NCBI RefSeq assembly: GCF_900115715.1 | Contig: NZ_FOXM01000010.1 | Span: 109,421 to 173,420, forward strand | Direction of reading: 5' to 3' | Source of the DNA: Geopseudomonas sagittaria | GTDB taxonomy: Bacteria > Pseudomonadota > Gammaproteobacteria > Pseudomonadales > Pseudomonadaceae | Length of the DNA stretch: 64,000 nt | Part shown: positions 17,121-26,962 of the stretch, piece after piece | How the letters are laid out: every line of letters starts with the position of its first letter | Position numbering within the stretch: the stretch's first letter is position 1 | Program-made: the position numbers and the translations under genes | Notes under the pieces: model-generated | What the model saw: only the letters and a program-made list of their open reading frames with translations | Database searches by the model: none | What the model was told of the DNA's origin: nothing

Positions 17121-17144
17121 CGCTCCGCTGCCCACTCGCTGAAA

Positions 17145-17179
17145 CGGAAGCCCGGCCCTGCGCCGGGCTTCCGCTTTTT
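17145..17179 (+). terminator. Rho-independent terminator of oprD
   Basis: A 12-bp stem CGGAAGCCCGGC/GCCGGGCTTCCG (17145-17156 and 17162-17173) with a 5-nt loop is followed by CTTTTTC. It lies 25 bp after the oprD stop. Confidence 0.9.
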
Positions 17180-17277
17180 CGGCCCCGCACAGTCCATCCC
17201 CCCGCCCTGTACGCCACCAGACCCGCGCCGTACAATGCGGGCATTTTTCCGTTCAGCGAAACCGGATCATCCTGCCC

Positions 17278-18993
17278 ATGCGTACCAGCCAGTATCTGAT
17301 CTCGACCCTCAAGGAAACCCCCACCGACGCCGTGGTCATCAGCCACCAGCTGCTGCTGCGTGCCGGGATGATCCGCAAGCTCGCTTCCGGCCTGTACACC
17401 TGGCTGCCGATGGGCCTGCGCGTGCTGCGCAAGGTGGAGAACATCGTGCGCGAGGAAATGAACGCCGCCGGTGCCCTCGAGGTGCTGATGCCGGCCATCC
17501 AGCCGGCCGAGCTGTGGCAGGAATCCGGACGCTGGGAGCAGTACGGCCCCGAACTGCTGCGCATCAAGGACCGCCACGGCCGCGAGTTCTGCGTCGGCCC
17601 GACCCACGAGGAAGTGATCACCGACCTGGCACGCAACGAGCTGAACAGCTACAAGCAGCTGCCGATCAACTTCTACCAGATCCAGACCAAGTTCCGTGAC
17701 GAGATCCGCCCGCGCTTCGGCCTGATGCGCGGCCGCGAGTTCCTGATGAAGGACGCCTACTCCTTCCACCTCAACCAGGAGTCGCTGCAGGAAACCTACG
17801 ACCGCATGCACCAGGCGTACTGCAACGTGTTCACCCGCCTGGGCCTGAACTTCCGTCCGGTGCAGGCCGACACCGGCTCGATCGGCGGCACCGGCTCCCA
17901 CGAGTTCCACGTGCTCGCCGAGTCCGGTGAAGACGACATCGCCTTCAGCGACAGCTCCGACTACGCCGCCAACATCGAGAAAGCCGAGGCCATCCCGCGC
18001 GAAACCGCGCGTGGCGCCGCAACCGAGCAACTGCGCCTGGTCGACACCCCGGACGCCAAGACCATCGACGAGCTGGTCGCCCAGTTCGGCGTGGCCATCG
18101 CCAAGACCGTCAAGACCCTGGTGGTGCACGGCGCCGAGAAAGGCCAGCTGGTCGCCCTGCTGGTACGCGGCGACCACGAGCTGAACGAGATCAAGGCCGC
18201 CAACCTGGCCCAGGTCGCCAGCCCGCTGGTGTTCGCCTCCGAGGCCGAGATCCGCGCCGCCATCGGCGCCGGCGCCGGCTCGCTCGGCCCGTTGAACCTG
18301 CCGCTGCCGTGCATCGTCGACCGCTCGGTGGCCCTGATGAGCGACTTCGCCGCCGGCGCCAACGTCGACGACAAGCACTACTTCGGCGTCAACTGGGAGC
18401 GCGACCTGCCGCTGCCGGAGATCGCCGACCTGCGCAACGTGGTTGCCGGCGACCCCAGCCCGGACGGCCAAGGCACCCTGGAGATCAAGCGCGGCATCGA
18501 AGTCGGCCACATCTTCCAGCTCGGCACCAAGTACAGCGAGGCGCTCAAGCTGTCGGTGCTCAACGAGATCGGCAAGCCGGTGACCCTGACCATGGGCTGC
18601 TACGGCATCGGCGTGTCGCGCGTGGTGGCTGCCGCTATCGAGCAGAACTGGGACGAGCGCGGCATCCTCTGGCCCGAGGCGCTGGCACCCTTCCAGATCG
18701 CCATCGTGCCGATGAAGTACGAGAACGCCGCCGTCAAGGAAGCCGCCGACCGCCTGTACGCCGAGCTGACCGCCGCCGGCTACGAAGTGCTGTTCGACGA
18801 CCGTGACAAGAAGACCAGTCCGGGCGTCAAATTTGCCGACATGGAACTGATCGGCATCCCGCACCGCATCGTGGTCAGCGAGCGCGGCCTGGCCGAGTCG
18901 GTTCTGGAATACAAGGGCCGTCGCGACAGCGAGGCGCAGAGCGTACCGCTCGCCGAGATCCCGGCCTTCCTCGCAGCCCGCCTCAACCGTTAA
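17278..18993 (+). CDS. proS: Prolyl-tRNA synthetase, bacterial type
   Basis: ProS (571 aa) charges tRNA-Pro. It begins [20 protein letters not shown]. Class II motif 2 ([21 protein letters not shown]) is at about residues 138-158. The inserted Ala-tRNA-Pro editing domain spans about 225-385. Motif 3 ([15 protein letters not shown]) is near 437-451, followed by the anticodon-binding domain. Length is normal for the long bacterial form. The gene is followed after 8 bp by a lipoprotein gene, probably co-transcribed. Confidence 0.98.
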   Translation: MRTSQYLISTLKETPTDAVVISHQLLLRAGMIRKLASGLYTWLPMGLRVLRKVENIVREEMNAAGALEVLMPAIQPAELWQESGRWEQYGPELLRIKDRHGREFCVGPTHEEVITDLARNELNSYKQLPINFYQIQTKFRDEIRPRFGLMRGREFLMKDAYSFHLNQESLQETYDRMHQAYCNVFTRLGLNFRPVQADTGSIGGTGSHEFHVLAESGEDDIAFSDSSDYAANIEKAEAIPRETARGAATEQLRLVDTPDAKTIDELVAQFGVAIAKTVKTLVVHGAEKGQLVALLVRGDHELNEIKAANLAQVASPLVFASEAEIRAAIGAGAGSLGPLNLPLPCIVDRSVALMSDFAAGANVDDKHYFGVNWERDLPLPEIADLRNVVAGDPSPDGQGTLEIKRGIEVGHIFQLGTKYSEALKLSVLNEIGKPVTLTMGCYGIGVSRVVAAAIEQNWDERGILWPEALAPFQIAIVPMKYENAAVKEAADRLYAELTAAGYEVLFDDRDKKTSPGVKFADMELIGIPHRIVVSERGLAESVLEYKGRRDSEAQSVPLAEIPAFLAARLNR

Positions 18994-19001
18994 AAGAGAT
19001 C

Positions 19002-19955
19002 ATGCCCAGACGCTGCCATCGCCTTGCCGGCGCCGCCTTGTGCGGCACCGTGCTCCTCACCGGTTGTGCCAACCAGCTGCCGCAACGCAGCGAACTCGAG
19101 GAGCGGGTCGAGCGCAAGCTGCTCGATCACCGCCTGCAGATCGACGCCGGCAGCCCGCTGGTGCTCGACCTGCCGCAACGCCGTGTGCGCGTCCGGGAGC
19201 AGAAGACCTTCGAGGTCACCCCGTTCGAGGTCACCCGCCGCTACCAGCGCTATACGCCCTACCAGCCCTGGCGCGAACTCTACGAGATCCCGCTGGGCGC
19301 GCTGGCGGTGGTCGCCGGGGTCGGCGCCAACGTGCTCAACGTGCCGCTGCTCGGCCGCCTGCCGGAAAGCGCCACCCGCGGCTGGATCAGCTACGGCTTC
19401 GCCGGCCTCAACCCGTTCATGAACGCCGAATCCAACGGCCGCGCGCAGCAAAACCTGGCCTCCCTGGACGAGCAGCAGGGCGAAACCCGCCTGGAATACT
19501 CCAGCCTGCCCTGGGCCGAACGCCCGGTGCTGGTCCTGGCCGGCGACCAGAGTTACGAGCTGACCACCAACCGCAACGGCGTGCTGCGCCTGAACCTGCT
19601 GGACATCCCGTTCGCCGAGCAGGATCTGGGCCGCGTCGGCAAGCTGCAGCTCCAGGTGGAAGATCCACAGGACCAGACCCGCGCCGACCTCACCCTGCTG
19701 GTCAGCAGGTCCCTGCGCGGGCGTCTGCAGGAAGCCCACGCGCTGATCTACGAAGACCTCGAGGACAGCGACGTGAGCCGCTGGGTGCATCGGGTCAAGC
19801 GCCTGTCCGAACTGGGCATGGAAGAGGAAGCCAGCGAGCTGGAGCAGAGCCTGATCGAACTCACCCGCAACGACCCCGAACTGCAGGAGGAGCTGGTCCA
19901 GGCGCTGCTCAAGGATGCCGGGCGTGTCGCGGCCACCACCAGCAGCGACAGTTAA
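19002..19955 (+). CDS. Predicted lipoprotein of unknown function
   Basis: A 317-aa protein with a lipoprotein signal peptide: hydrophobic core and lipobox LLTGC with C22 as the modified residue. The mature part has a central glycine/alanine-rich hydrophobic stretch (IPLGALAVVAGVGANVLNVPLL, split here by residues 99-120) and a charged helical C-terminus (EEEASELEQSLIELTRND). I do not recognise a named domain; the gene occupies the position next to proS found in other pseudomonads. It starts 8 bp after proS. Predicted location is the envelope, anchored by lipid. Confidence 0.82.
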   Translation: MPRRCHRLAGAALCGTVLLTGCANQLPQRSELEERVERKLLDHRLQIDAGSPLVLDLPQRRVRVREQKTFEVTPFEVTRRYQRYTPYQPWRELYEIPLGALAVVAGVGANVLNVPLLGRLPESATRGWISYGFAGLNPFMNAESNGRAQQNLASLDEQQGETRLEYSSLPWAERPVLVLAGDQSYELTTNRNGVLRLNLLDIPFAEQDLGRVGKLQLQVEDPQDQTRADLTLLVSRSLRGRLQEAHALIYEDLEDSDVSRWVHRVKRLSELGMEEEASELEQSLIELTRNDPELQEELVQALLKDAGRVAATTSSDS

Positions 19956-19964
19956 GCCAATCCG

Positions 19965-20438
19965 CTAATCCGCAGAGCGGCGCAGCTCCGCCAGCCGGGC
20001 CTTCAGCCCCAGCGCCGTCTGCTCGCCGGGCAGCTGCTCGCGCACCCGGCCCTGCGGATCGACCAGCCAGGTCACCGGCAACACCTGACTCGGCGTCAGC
20101 CCCAGGCGCGGCGCCGGATCACTGGCCAGCACGGTGAAGCGGATCCCCAGCTGCTCGGCCGCCGCGCGCAGTTCCTCGCCCTGCAGGGCATCGAAATTCA
20201 CCCCCAGCACCGTCACCTGCTGCGCCTGCAGTTCCTCGGCCAGGCGATTCAGCTCGGGAATCTCCTTGCGGCAGGGACCGCACCACTCGGCCCAGTAGTT
20301 GATCACCAGCCAGCGCCCTGCCAGCTCGCCGGCCGCGATCTGACGCCCGTGCTGGTCGACGCCCCAGTCGGCCTCGCTGCAACCGGCCAGCAGCAGGCTG
20401 ACGCCCAACAGCCATCCCCGCAACCTTGTCCCACCCAT
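19965..20438 (-). CDS. Thioredoxin-like TlpA/ResA-family lipoprotein
   Basis: A 157-aa membrane-anchored thioredoxin-fold protein. The lipobox LLAGC places the lipidated cysteine at C20. The redox motif WCGPC (C53 and C56) lies in VINYWAEWCGPCRKE, and the cis-proline region reads VLPVTWLVD. TlpA/ResA proteins reduce periplasmic disulfides, often for cytochrome maturation. ATG at 20438 is chosen because it starts directly before the signal peptide; a longer frame adds a non-conserved 22-residue leader. It converges on the lipoprotein gene, whose stop is 9 bp away. Confidence 0.88.
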   Translation of the reverse strand: MGGTRLRGWLLGVSLLLAGCSEADWGVDQHGRQIAAGELAGRWLVINYWAEWCGPCRKEIPELNRLAEELQAQQVTVLGVNFDALQGEELRAAAEQLGIRFTVLASDPAPRLGLTPSQVLPVTWLVDPQGRVREQLPGEQTALGLKARLAELRRSAD

Positions 20439-20588
20439 ACCTGCCCGCTCCCATCCACTTGTCGGCCGCCGCAGGCTCCGCGCGCAAATTGCGCACCCGG
20501 TCACCCGCGGCCTCGTGCTGAACCACAGTTTCCACCCTGCCGGGCTTTTTATAATTCTGACGCCAAATCAACTGCATCAGAGGTCCGC

Positions 20589-20978
20589 ATGCTTTCCCAA
20601 CACGACCAGCTGCTCCATGCCCTGAGCGCACCCCAACTGGACGCGGTCCGCAGGCACAACGGCAACCGCGGCAACCGTGTCGTCGAACTGGAAGTGGCCG
20701 CCTGGCTGCACCTGCCCGGCCTCAGCAACCTGCCGGTATCGCTGATGGTCAGCTATCTCGACGGCGACCAGCCCCGTGAAGTCCCGGTCGACCACGGCCG
20801 CATCGATGCGCAGCAGCGCATCCTGCTCTCCGGCGTCGCCCGCCTGCCGCTGCACAAGGCCCTCGAAGGCGTCGAGCTGCGCCTGCGCTGCGCCGTGGTT
20901 CCGCAAAGCATCAAGGTCGAGGACATCTTCGTGCAACCCATCGAGTCTGTTGCGACCCGCCAGCTGAACATAGCCTGA
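20589..20978 (+). CDS. Conserved hypothetical protein
   Basis: A 129-aa cytoplasmic protein of unknown function, conserved in this position in pseudomonads (PA0952 region). It starts MLSQHDQLLHALSAPQLDAV. It has no membrane segment or signal peptide and ends with a beta-rich part (LRLRCAVVPQSIKVEDIFVQPI) that may be an immunoglobulin-like or sandwich fold. A TATAAT hexamer at 20550-20555 lies 33 bp upstream and is a good -10 candidate. The gene converges on the frameshifted yihY. Confidence 0.75.
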   Translation: MLSQHDQLLHALSAPQLDAVRRHNGNRGNRVVELEVAAWLHLPGLSNLPVSLMVSYLDGDQPREVPVDHGRIDAQQRILLSGVARLPLHKALEGVELRLRCAVVPQSIKVEDIFVQPIESVATRQLNIA

Positions 20979-20991
20979 AACCGCTGCGCCT

Positions 20992-22238
20992 TCAGCCGGC
21001 CAACGCCTGTTCGCCCAGCCAGTCGGCCAGACTGGCGCCAAGCTGCTCCGCGCGCGCCTGCTCCAGCACCTGCAAGGCATGGCGCAGGCGCGGATACCAG
21101 GGAGCGCACAGCTTGCCGGGCAACGACTCCGGCAGGCTGGTCAGCGCCGGCAGCGGCCAGGGACTGCGCTCGAGCAGCTGCTGCAACGAAACCTGCGACA
21201 GATCGCGGCACAGCACCCAATCGCCGCCACGGGTGGCCGTCACCAGGCGCTCGCGCTCGAGAAACTCGATCAGCGGCGCCCACTCGTCCTCGTCCAGCAC
21301 CCAGCCCTGACGGGCCAGCGCCGCGCGCGACAGGGCGCGACCGCTCTGCTGGTGCGCGTACAGCTGCGCCAGCACCCCGAGCAGATTCACCAGCGGCGGC
21401 CGCGCCACGCCTCGCCAGCAGCCGGGCGCACCGAGATGACAGACCAGTTCGGCGCCGAACAGCACGATCAGCCAGGCCACCAGGCCAGATAGATCCACAG
21501 CAGGAACAGCGGCACGGCGGCGAAGGCCCCATAGATCAGCTGATAGCCGGGAAACTGGCTGACATACAGGGCGAACAGGGCCTTGGCCACCTCGAACGCC
21601 AGAGCGCTGAAGCAGCCACCGAGCAGCGCATGGCGCAGCGGCACCCGGGTATTGGGCACCGCCGCATAGAGCAGGGTGAAGGCGGCGATGCCGGTGAGCA
21701 GCGGCATCAGACCGATCAGGGTTCCCGCCCCCGGCAGCGCACGGGGGCCGGAGATCAGCTGCAGCGAGGTGACGTAGGTGCCGGCGGCGAAGCCCAGGCC
21801 CAGCAGCAGGGGGCCGAGACTGAGGATCGCCCAGTACAGCAGGAAGCTCGACAGCCCGCGCCGCGCCCGGCGCACCCGCCAGATATGGTTGAAGGCATCC
21901 TCGATGGTGTGCAGGGTCAGCAGCGCGGTCGCCACCAGTACGGCGACGCCGAGCCAGGTCAGCTCGCGCGCCTGGGTGCTGAAGCCGCGCAGATACGCCT
22001 GCACCTGCTCGCCCGCCGAAGGCACGAAGTTGCGGAAGATGAACGCCTGGATCGGCTCACCCAGGTCGCGAAAGGCCGGCACCGCGGCGAGCATGACGAA
22101 GGTCACGGTCATCAGCGGCACCACCGCGAACAGCGTGGTATAGGTCAGCGCCGCCGCGCTCTGCGGCCCGCGATCGGCGAAGAAGCGGCCGACCAGATGG
22201 ACGACGAAGCGCCGCGCCGCCTGCAGGTGTTCGAGCAT
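20992..22238 (-). pseudogene. yihY: YihY/BrkB-family inner-membrane protein, disrupted by a frameshift
   Basis: Two adjoining frames together make one YihY-family protein of about 410 aa. The N-terminal part (22238 to about 21470) contains [39 protein letters not shown] and [18 protein letters not shown], then stops. The C-terminal part (from about 21480) resumes with [11 protein letters not shown] and continues to the normal winged-helix-like end. The break coincides with an exact 8-bp tandem duplication (21472-21487); removing one copy restores the frame. ATG at 22238 has AAGGAG 5 bp upstream. YihY was once called RNase BN, but this is not supported. It may be inactive, phase-variable or an assembly error. 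Confidence 0.85.
21472..21487 (-). repeat. 8-bp tandem duplication causing the yihY frameshift
   Basis: CCAGGCCA occurs twice in direct succession (21472-21479 and 21480-21487, plus strand). On the coding strand it reads TGGCCTGG twice inside the conserved [13 protein letters not shown] segment. The extra 8 bp shifts the frame and creates a premature stop. Confidence 0.9.
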
Positions 22239-22302
22239 CCCCTCTCCTTGGTATCCAAACGGCGCCCCCGGAAAGTTCAGGGACATGCGCCGACGCGGTT
22301 AG

Positions 22303-23283
<981 letters not shown>

Positions 23284-23284
23284 A

Positions 23285-23692
23285 ATGGCCAGGAAGAACA
23301 AACCGCTGCCGGCACTCGACTGGCTGGAGCCGCGCCTGCGCCTCAGCCGCTGGCTCAGCCTGGCGCTGTTCGTGGCCCTGATCGGGCTGCTTGCCGTCTG
23401 GTACCTGCTGCTGGTCGACCTGCATGGCGCGCGTCCCTGGGTGATCCTCGGCGTGCACCTGGTGCCGCTGGCGATCCTCGCCCCGGGCATGCTGCTCGGC
23501 AACGCCCGCGTGCACGCCTGGGCCTGCTACGTGCTCAACCTGTACTTCATCCAGGGCGTGGTCACCGCCTTCCAGCCGGGCCGCGAGCTGTTCGGCTGGC
23601 TGGAGGCCGGCGTGAGCCTGGCGCTGTTCTGCAGCGCCCTGCTCTACACCCGCTGGCGCTTCCAGTACGACCGCAAGCTGGCCGGCGAATAA
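23285..23692 (+). CDS. DUF2069-type small membrane protein
   Basis: A 135-aa integral membrane protein with about four hydrophobic helices: WLSLALFVALIGLLAVWYLLL, the segment around GVHLVPLAILAPGMLL, the segment around ACYVLNLYFIQGVV, and AGVSLALFCSALLYT. It matches the DUF2069 family found next to wrbA in many gammaproteobacteria. Function is unknown. It starts 2 bp after wrbA. Its stop is followed by the repeat-rich gap before hda. Confidence 0.85.
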   Translation: MARKNKPLPALDWLEPRLRLSRWLSLALFVALIGLLAVWYLLLVDLHGARPWVILGVHLVPLAILAPGMLLGNARVHAWACYVLNLYFIQGVVTAFQPGRELFGWLEAGVSLALFCSALLYTRWRFQYDRKLAGE

Positions 23693-23757
23693 TCCGTTCG
23701 GATTGGCCGGCACGCCGCTTCCAGGCCGCAAAATCTGCGTGCAAAGCGCCGCGAGCG

Positions 23758-23817
23758 AAGGCAAGGCAAGGCAAGGCAAGGCAAGGCAAGGCAAGGCAAG
23801 GCAAGGCAAGGCAAGGC
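23758..23817 (+). repeat. Twelve tandem copies of the pentanucleotide AAGGC
   Basis: A perfect (AAGGC)12 tract of 60 bp lies in the 226-bp gap between the DUF2069 gene and hda. It is a simple-sequence repeat, likely to vary in copy number by slipped-strand mispairing. It is not inside a recognised gene and begins 65 bp beyond the DUF2069 stop codon. Confidence 0.95.
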
Positions 23818-23878
23818 GAGCGGAACGCTGAAAAGCTGAGTTTACGCGCAGTAAATGAGCATTTTCAGCGCCCCGCTC
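23818..23878. repeat. Long imperfect inverted repeat (61 bp)
   Basis: Two 28-bp arms (23818-23845 and 23851-23878) around the loop GCGCA can pair through GAGCGG/CCGCTC, CGCTGAAAA/TTTTCAGCG and the inner GTTTAC/GTAAAT-type segments, with small internal mismatches. It directly follows the AAGGC tract. It could be a dispersed palindromic element or a terminator for either flanking gene. No T-run is present. Confidence 0.75.
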
Positions 23879-23918
23879 AACGCGGCATGGCCGAGCGCAG
23901 CAGCTTTGCAGCAGACTT

Positions 23919-24623
23919 TCACCAGCCGAGGGTTTCTTTCAGGAAGGGAATGGTCAGCTTGCGCTGCGCCTGCAGCGAGGCGTGGTCGAGCTGGTCGAGC
24001 AGGTCGAACAGCGAGTTCATGCTGCGCGAGCCGCGGGTGAGGATGAAGCGACCGACCTCATCGGTCAGATGCAGGCCGCGCCGCGAGGCGCGCAGCTGCA
24101 GGGCGCGCAGCTTTTCCTCGTCGGACAGGCCGTGAAGCTGGAACACCAGCGCCAGGGTCAGCCGCGACTTGAGGTCGGGCAACTTGATCGCCAGCTCGCG
24201 CGGCGGCGCCGAGGCCGACAGCAGCAGACGCCGGCCGGCGTCGCGCAGGCGGTTGAACAGGTGGAACAGCGCCTCTTCCCAGGTCGGGTGGCCGGCGATC
24301 AGGTCGATCTCATCGATGCACACCAGATCGCACTGCTCGAGGTTGTCCAGCAGCTGCGGGCCGTACATGGCCACCGCATCCAGCGGCAGATACACCGCGC
24401 GTCCGCCGAACTGCTCCATGCGCAGGCAGGCGGCCTGCAGCAGGTGACTGCGCCCGACGCCCTCGGCGCCCCACAGGTAGATGAGGTTCTCCGCCCAGCC
24501 GGCATCCGTCTCGCACATGCGCTCGACGTAACCCAGCGCGGCCGCGTTGGCCCCGGGATAGAAATTGGCGAAGGTGGCGTCATCACGCAGACGCACCCCC
24601 AGAGGCAGCTGGATGGGTTTCAT
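23919..24623 (-). CDS. hda: Hda, DnaA regulatory inactivator
   Basis: Hda (234 aa) is the DnaA-like AAA+ protein that, with the sliding clamp, stimulates DnaA-ATP hydrolysis after initiation. It begins MKPIQLPLGVRLRDDATFANF with the clamp-binding QLPLGV motif. The Walker A region reads WGAEGVGRSHLL (about 50-61; canonical GKS/T lysine is R, as in several Hda proteins) and the Walker B region is CIDEIDLI. It lacks the DnaA DNA-binding domain. It overlaps the upstream permease gene by 4 bp. Confidence 0.93.
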   Translation of the reverse strand: MKPIQLPLGVRLRDDATFANFYPGANAAALGYVERMCETDAGWAENLIYLWGAEGVGRSHLLQAACLRMEQFGGRAVYLPLDAVAMYGPQLLDNLEQCDLVCIDEIDLIAGHPTWEEALFHLFNRLRDAGRRLLLSASAPPRELAIKLPDLKSRLTLALVFQLHGLSDEEKLRALQLRASRRGLHLTDEVGRFILTRGSRSMNSLFDLLDQLDHASLQAQRKLTIPFLKETLGW

Positions 24624-25714
24624 GGGGACTCTGACGACTCCTGAGAGTCGCGGCCTGACTCTCCGTATAGTGCCGACAGTTTATAGAAGTCATGCACATG
24701 GCGCAGCAGCACCATGATCACCGCCGCCACCGGCAGGGCCAGCAGCACGCCGGTGAAGCCGAACAGCTGGCCGCCGGCGAGGATGGCGAAGATCACCGCC
24801 ACCGGATGCAGGCCGATGCGATCGCCGACCAGCAGCGGCGTCAGCCACATGCCCTCGAGCAGCTGGCCGACGGTGAACACCAGCAGCACGCCGAGCAGCG
24901 GGTACCAGTCGAGACCGAACTGAAACAGCACCGCCACCAGCGCCGCGACTATGCCGACCACGAAGCCCATGTACGGCACGATGCTGGCCAGCCCGGCGAG
25001 CACGCCGATCAGCAGGCCCAGCTCGAGGCCGACCAGCATCAGTCCCGCCGCATACACCAGCGCCAGCGCCAGCATCACCAGCAACTGGCCACGCAAGAAG
25101 GCACCGAGCACCTCGTGACACTCGCTGGCCAGCGTCACCACCAGCCCCTCGCGCTTGCGCGGCAGCAGCTTGCGCAGATGCGCCAGCATCAGGTCCCAGT
25201 CGCGCAGCAGGTAGAAGCTGACCACCGGGATCAGCACCAGGTTGCCGATCCAGGCCAGCAGCGCCAGGCTCGAGGAAGTCACCTGCGCCAGCAGCATGCC
25301 GGCGATGTCGCCCGCCTGGCCGAGGTGTTCGGTGAACAGCGCCTTGAGCCGCTCCAGCTGCCAGAAGTCGGCGCGCAGGCCGAGCTGCTGCTGAACCCAG
25401 GGCAGCGCCGCCACTTGCAGCCAGTCGAGCATCTGCGGCACCAGCTCGTACAGGCGCAGCAGCTGCCTGCCGAGCAGCGGCACCAGGACCAGCAGCATGA
25501 CCAGCAGGATCAGGCTGAACAGGCTGAACACCGCCACCACCCCCCAGGTACGCGTCAGTCCGCGCGCCTCCAGGCGATCGACCAGCGGATCGCCCAGGTA
25601 GGCGAGCAGCAGGGCCACCAGAAACGGCATCAGTACCGGCTGCAGCTGATGAACCAGCCAGCCGAGCAGGACCAGGGCCGCCAGCCACAGCCAGCTGCGG
25701 GAATCGTTCAACAT
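24620..25714 (-). CDS. AI-2E/PerM-family membrane permease
   Basis: A 364-aa integral membrane protein with about eight hydrophobic helices, of the PerM/YdiK/TqsA (AI-2E transporter) family. Substrates vary within this family, including autoinducer-2 export and Na+/H+ exchange, and cannot be predicted here. Typical segments are FLVALLLAYLGDPLVDRLE (N-terminal) and LLVGDRIGLHPVAVIFAILAGG (C-terminal family signature). ATG at 25714 has GGAG 7 bp upstream and is preferred over an ATG six codons earlier. It overlaps hda by 4 bp and follows the DUF2066 gene by 48 bp. Confidence 0.88.
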   Translation of the reverse strand: MLNDSRSWLWLAALVLLGWLVHQLQPVLMPFLVALLLAYLGDPLVDRLEARGLTRTWGVVAVFSLFSLILLVMLLVLVPLLGRQLLRLYELVPQMLDWLQVAALPWVQQQLGLRADFWQLERLKALFTEHLGQAGDIAGMLLAQVTSSSLALLAWIGNLVLIPVVSFYLLRDWDLMLAHLRKLLPRKREGLVVTLASECHEVLGAFLRGQLLVMLALALVYAAGLMLVGLELGLLIGVLAGLASIVPYMGFVVGIVAALVAVLFQFGLDWYPLLGVLLVFTVGQLLEGMWLTPLLVGDRIGLHPVAVIFAILAGGQLFGFTGVLLALPVAAVIMVLLRHVHDFYKLSALYGESGRDSQESSESP

Positions 25715-25762
25715 GTGCGCACTCCGATCCATCCATGAAAGGGCCAGCGGGTGGCCGCGGGC

Positions 25763-26797
25763 TTACCAGGCGAAGCGCATCCGGTTGGCGGTTGCCGCCG
25801 GCACCTGCAGCGGCTGGGCCTGCGGCGCAGCCTGGGCATCGACGGCCTCGGCCGGCAGCTCGTGCAGCCGACCGAGCTGCAGCTGGGAACGCAGCTGATC
25901 GGGACTGGCGTCGACCTCATAGACCAGGTTGCCGCCGACCACCGCCTGCAGGCGCGGGGCGAATGGCTCGAGCAGGCGCTGCAGGCTGGCGTAGCGCGCC
26001 AGATCGTTGCCCTGCACTTCCAGGGTCAGACTCTGCGCGGCGCCGGCTTTGGCGAACTGCGTCGCCAGGCGCTCGCCGACCTCCAGCAGCACGGCATCGG
26101 CCAGCGCGGCCTGGCTGGCGGCACTGCTCGAACCCGACACCCGCTGGCCAGCGACCCACAGCTGCCAGTCAGCCTGCCAGCTGTCGCCGGCGCCCTTCGC
26201 CACCACCGCCAGCAGGGCATCCGCCGCGTAGCGCTCGGAAGCCTCCTGCAGCGCCTGGGCATCGCTGCCGCGCAGGGTCTCGGGGTTGGCCAGCAGCTGC
26301 TCGTTGAGGTCGCCCAGCGGCAGGTTCAGCGGCACCCCGCGGTGCTGCGCCGCCGCACGCAGGGTATCGGCGCTGCCCTGATCCTCGGCCACCAGTTCGC
26401 TGCCGCCGTCCGTCTCGTTCAGCCACCAGGCCAGCACGGTGGCGCGCTCGGCACTCTGCAGGGTCAGGCCGGCCTCGCGCAGGGCACGCTGACTGAGCAC
26501 CGGATCGAACACCACCGACAGGGTGACCGGCGTACCCGCCTCGTAGACGTACTGCTGCACCAGCTGCTGCGGATCGGCCAGCAGCGGCTGCAGGCGCGGA
26601 TCCTGCGCCGCCTTGCGCTCGCCGGTCAGGCGCACCACCAGGGTCTGCAGGGCCCGGCTCATGGCCGCGGCACGCTCGCCCGGATCCTGCGAAGCCACCG
26701 GCTCGCGCACCTCGTAGAGCCCCTCGACCTGGGCCGCCGTGACCGACAGGGTGGTGAACAACAGGCAGAAGGCAAACCATCGGGCGATCAGGCGCAT
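25763..26797 (-). CDS. DUF2066-family exported protein
   Basis: A 344-aa protein with a Sec signal peptide (MRLIARWFAFCLLFTTLSVTAAQ, start to about 22). The mature part matches the DUF2066 family: QVEGLYEVREPVASQDPGERA, ALQTLVVRLTGERKA and a C-terminal beta-rich region. Function is unknown. It is found beside purM in pseudomonads, transcribed away from it, and is likely the first gene of a unit with the permease and hda. ATG at 26797 is preferred because it directly precedes the signal peptide. Confidence 0.85.
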   Translation of the reverse strand: MRLIARWFAFCLLFTTLSVTAAQVEGLYEVREPVASQDPGERAAAMSRALQTLVVRLTGERKAAQDPRLQPLLADPQQLVQQYVYEAGTPVTLSVVFDPVLSQRALREAGLTLQSAERATVLAWWLNETDGGSELVAEDQGSADTLRAAAQHRGVPLNLPLGDLNEQLLANPETLRGSDAQALQEASERYAADALLAVVAKGAGDSWQADWQLWVAGQRVSGSSSAASQAALADAVLLEVGERLATQFAKAGAAQSLTLEVQGNDLARYASLQRLLEPFAPRLQAVVGGNLVYEVDASPDQLRSQLQLGRLHELPAEAVDAQAAPQAQPLQVPAATANRMRFAW

Positions 26798-26915
26798 GCA
26801 GGCATCTCGACAAGGGGACAGGCGCGCGGCCAATGCGCGCAACAGACAAGGCCTATACCTTAAACAGCCGTCCGGATGACGGCAACCGCCCGTGATGGCC
26901 GCTATCTTGCAAGAA

Positions 26916-26924
26916 TGCTAAAAT
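26916..26924 (+). promoter_or_regulatory. Extended -10 promoter element of purM
   Basis: TGCTAAAAT (extended TGN plus -10 TAAAAT) lies 38 bp upstream of the purM start. No good -35 is seen. The same TGCTAAAAT occurs in front of fdxA in this window. Confidence 0.55.
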
Positions 26925-26962
26925 CGCGCGCTTTCACGCACTTCCTTCAAAGGCCCGGATTT

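Noticed and set aside
15600..17135. A 511-codon open frame on the minus strand opposite oprD
   Set aside because: GC-rich codon structure keeps the antisense frame open. The plus-strand porin has a signal peptide, a full barrel and a terminator, and the antisense translation shows no known domain.
20992..21498. A separate 168-aa gene downstream of yihY
   Set aside because: Its translation begins with [11 protein letters not shown], which continues the interrupted YihY sequence. It is the 3' half of the frameshifted gene.
23758..23817. AAGGC tract as a CRISPR array
   Set aside because: Five-base units without spacers; no cas genes nearby. It is a simple-sequence repeat.
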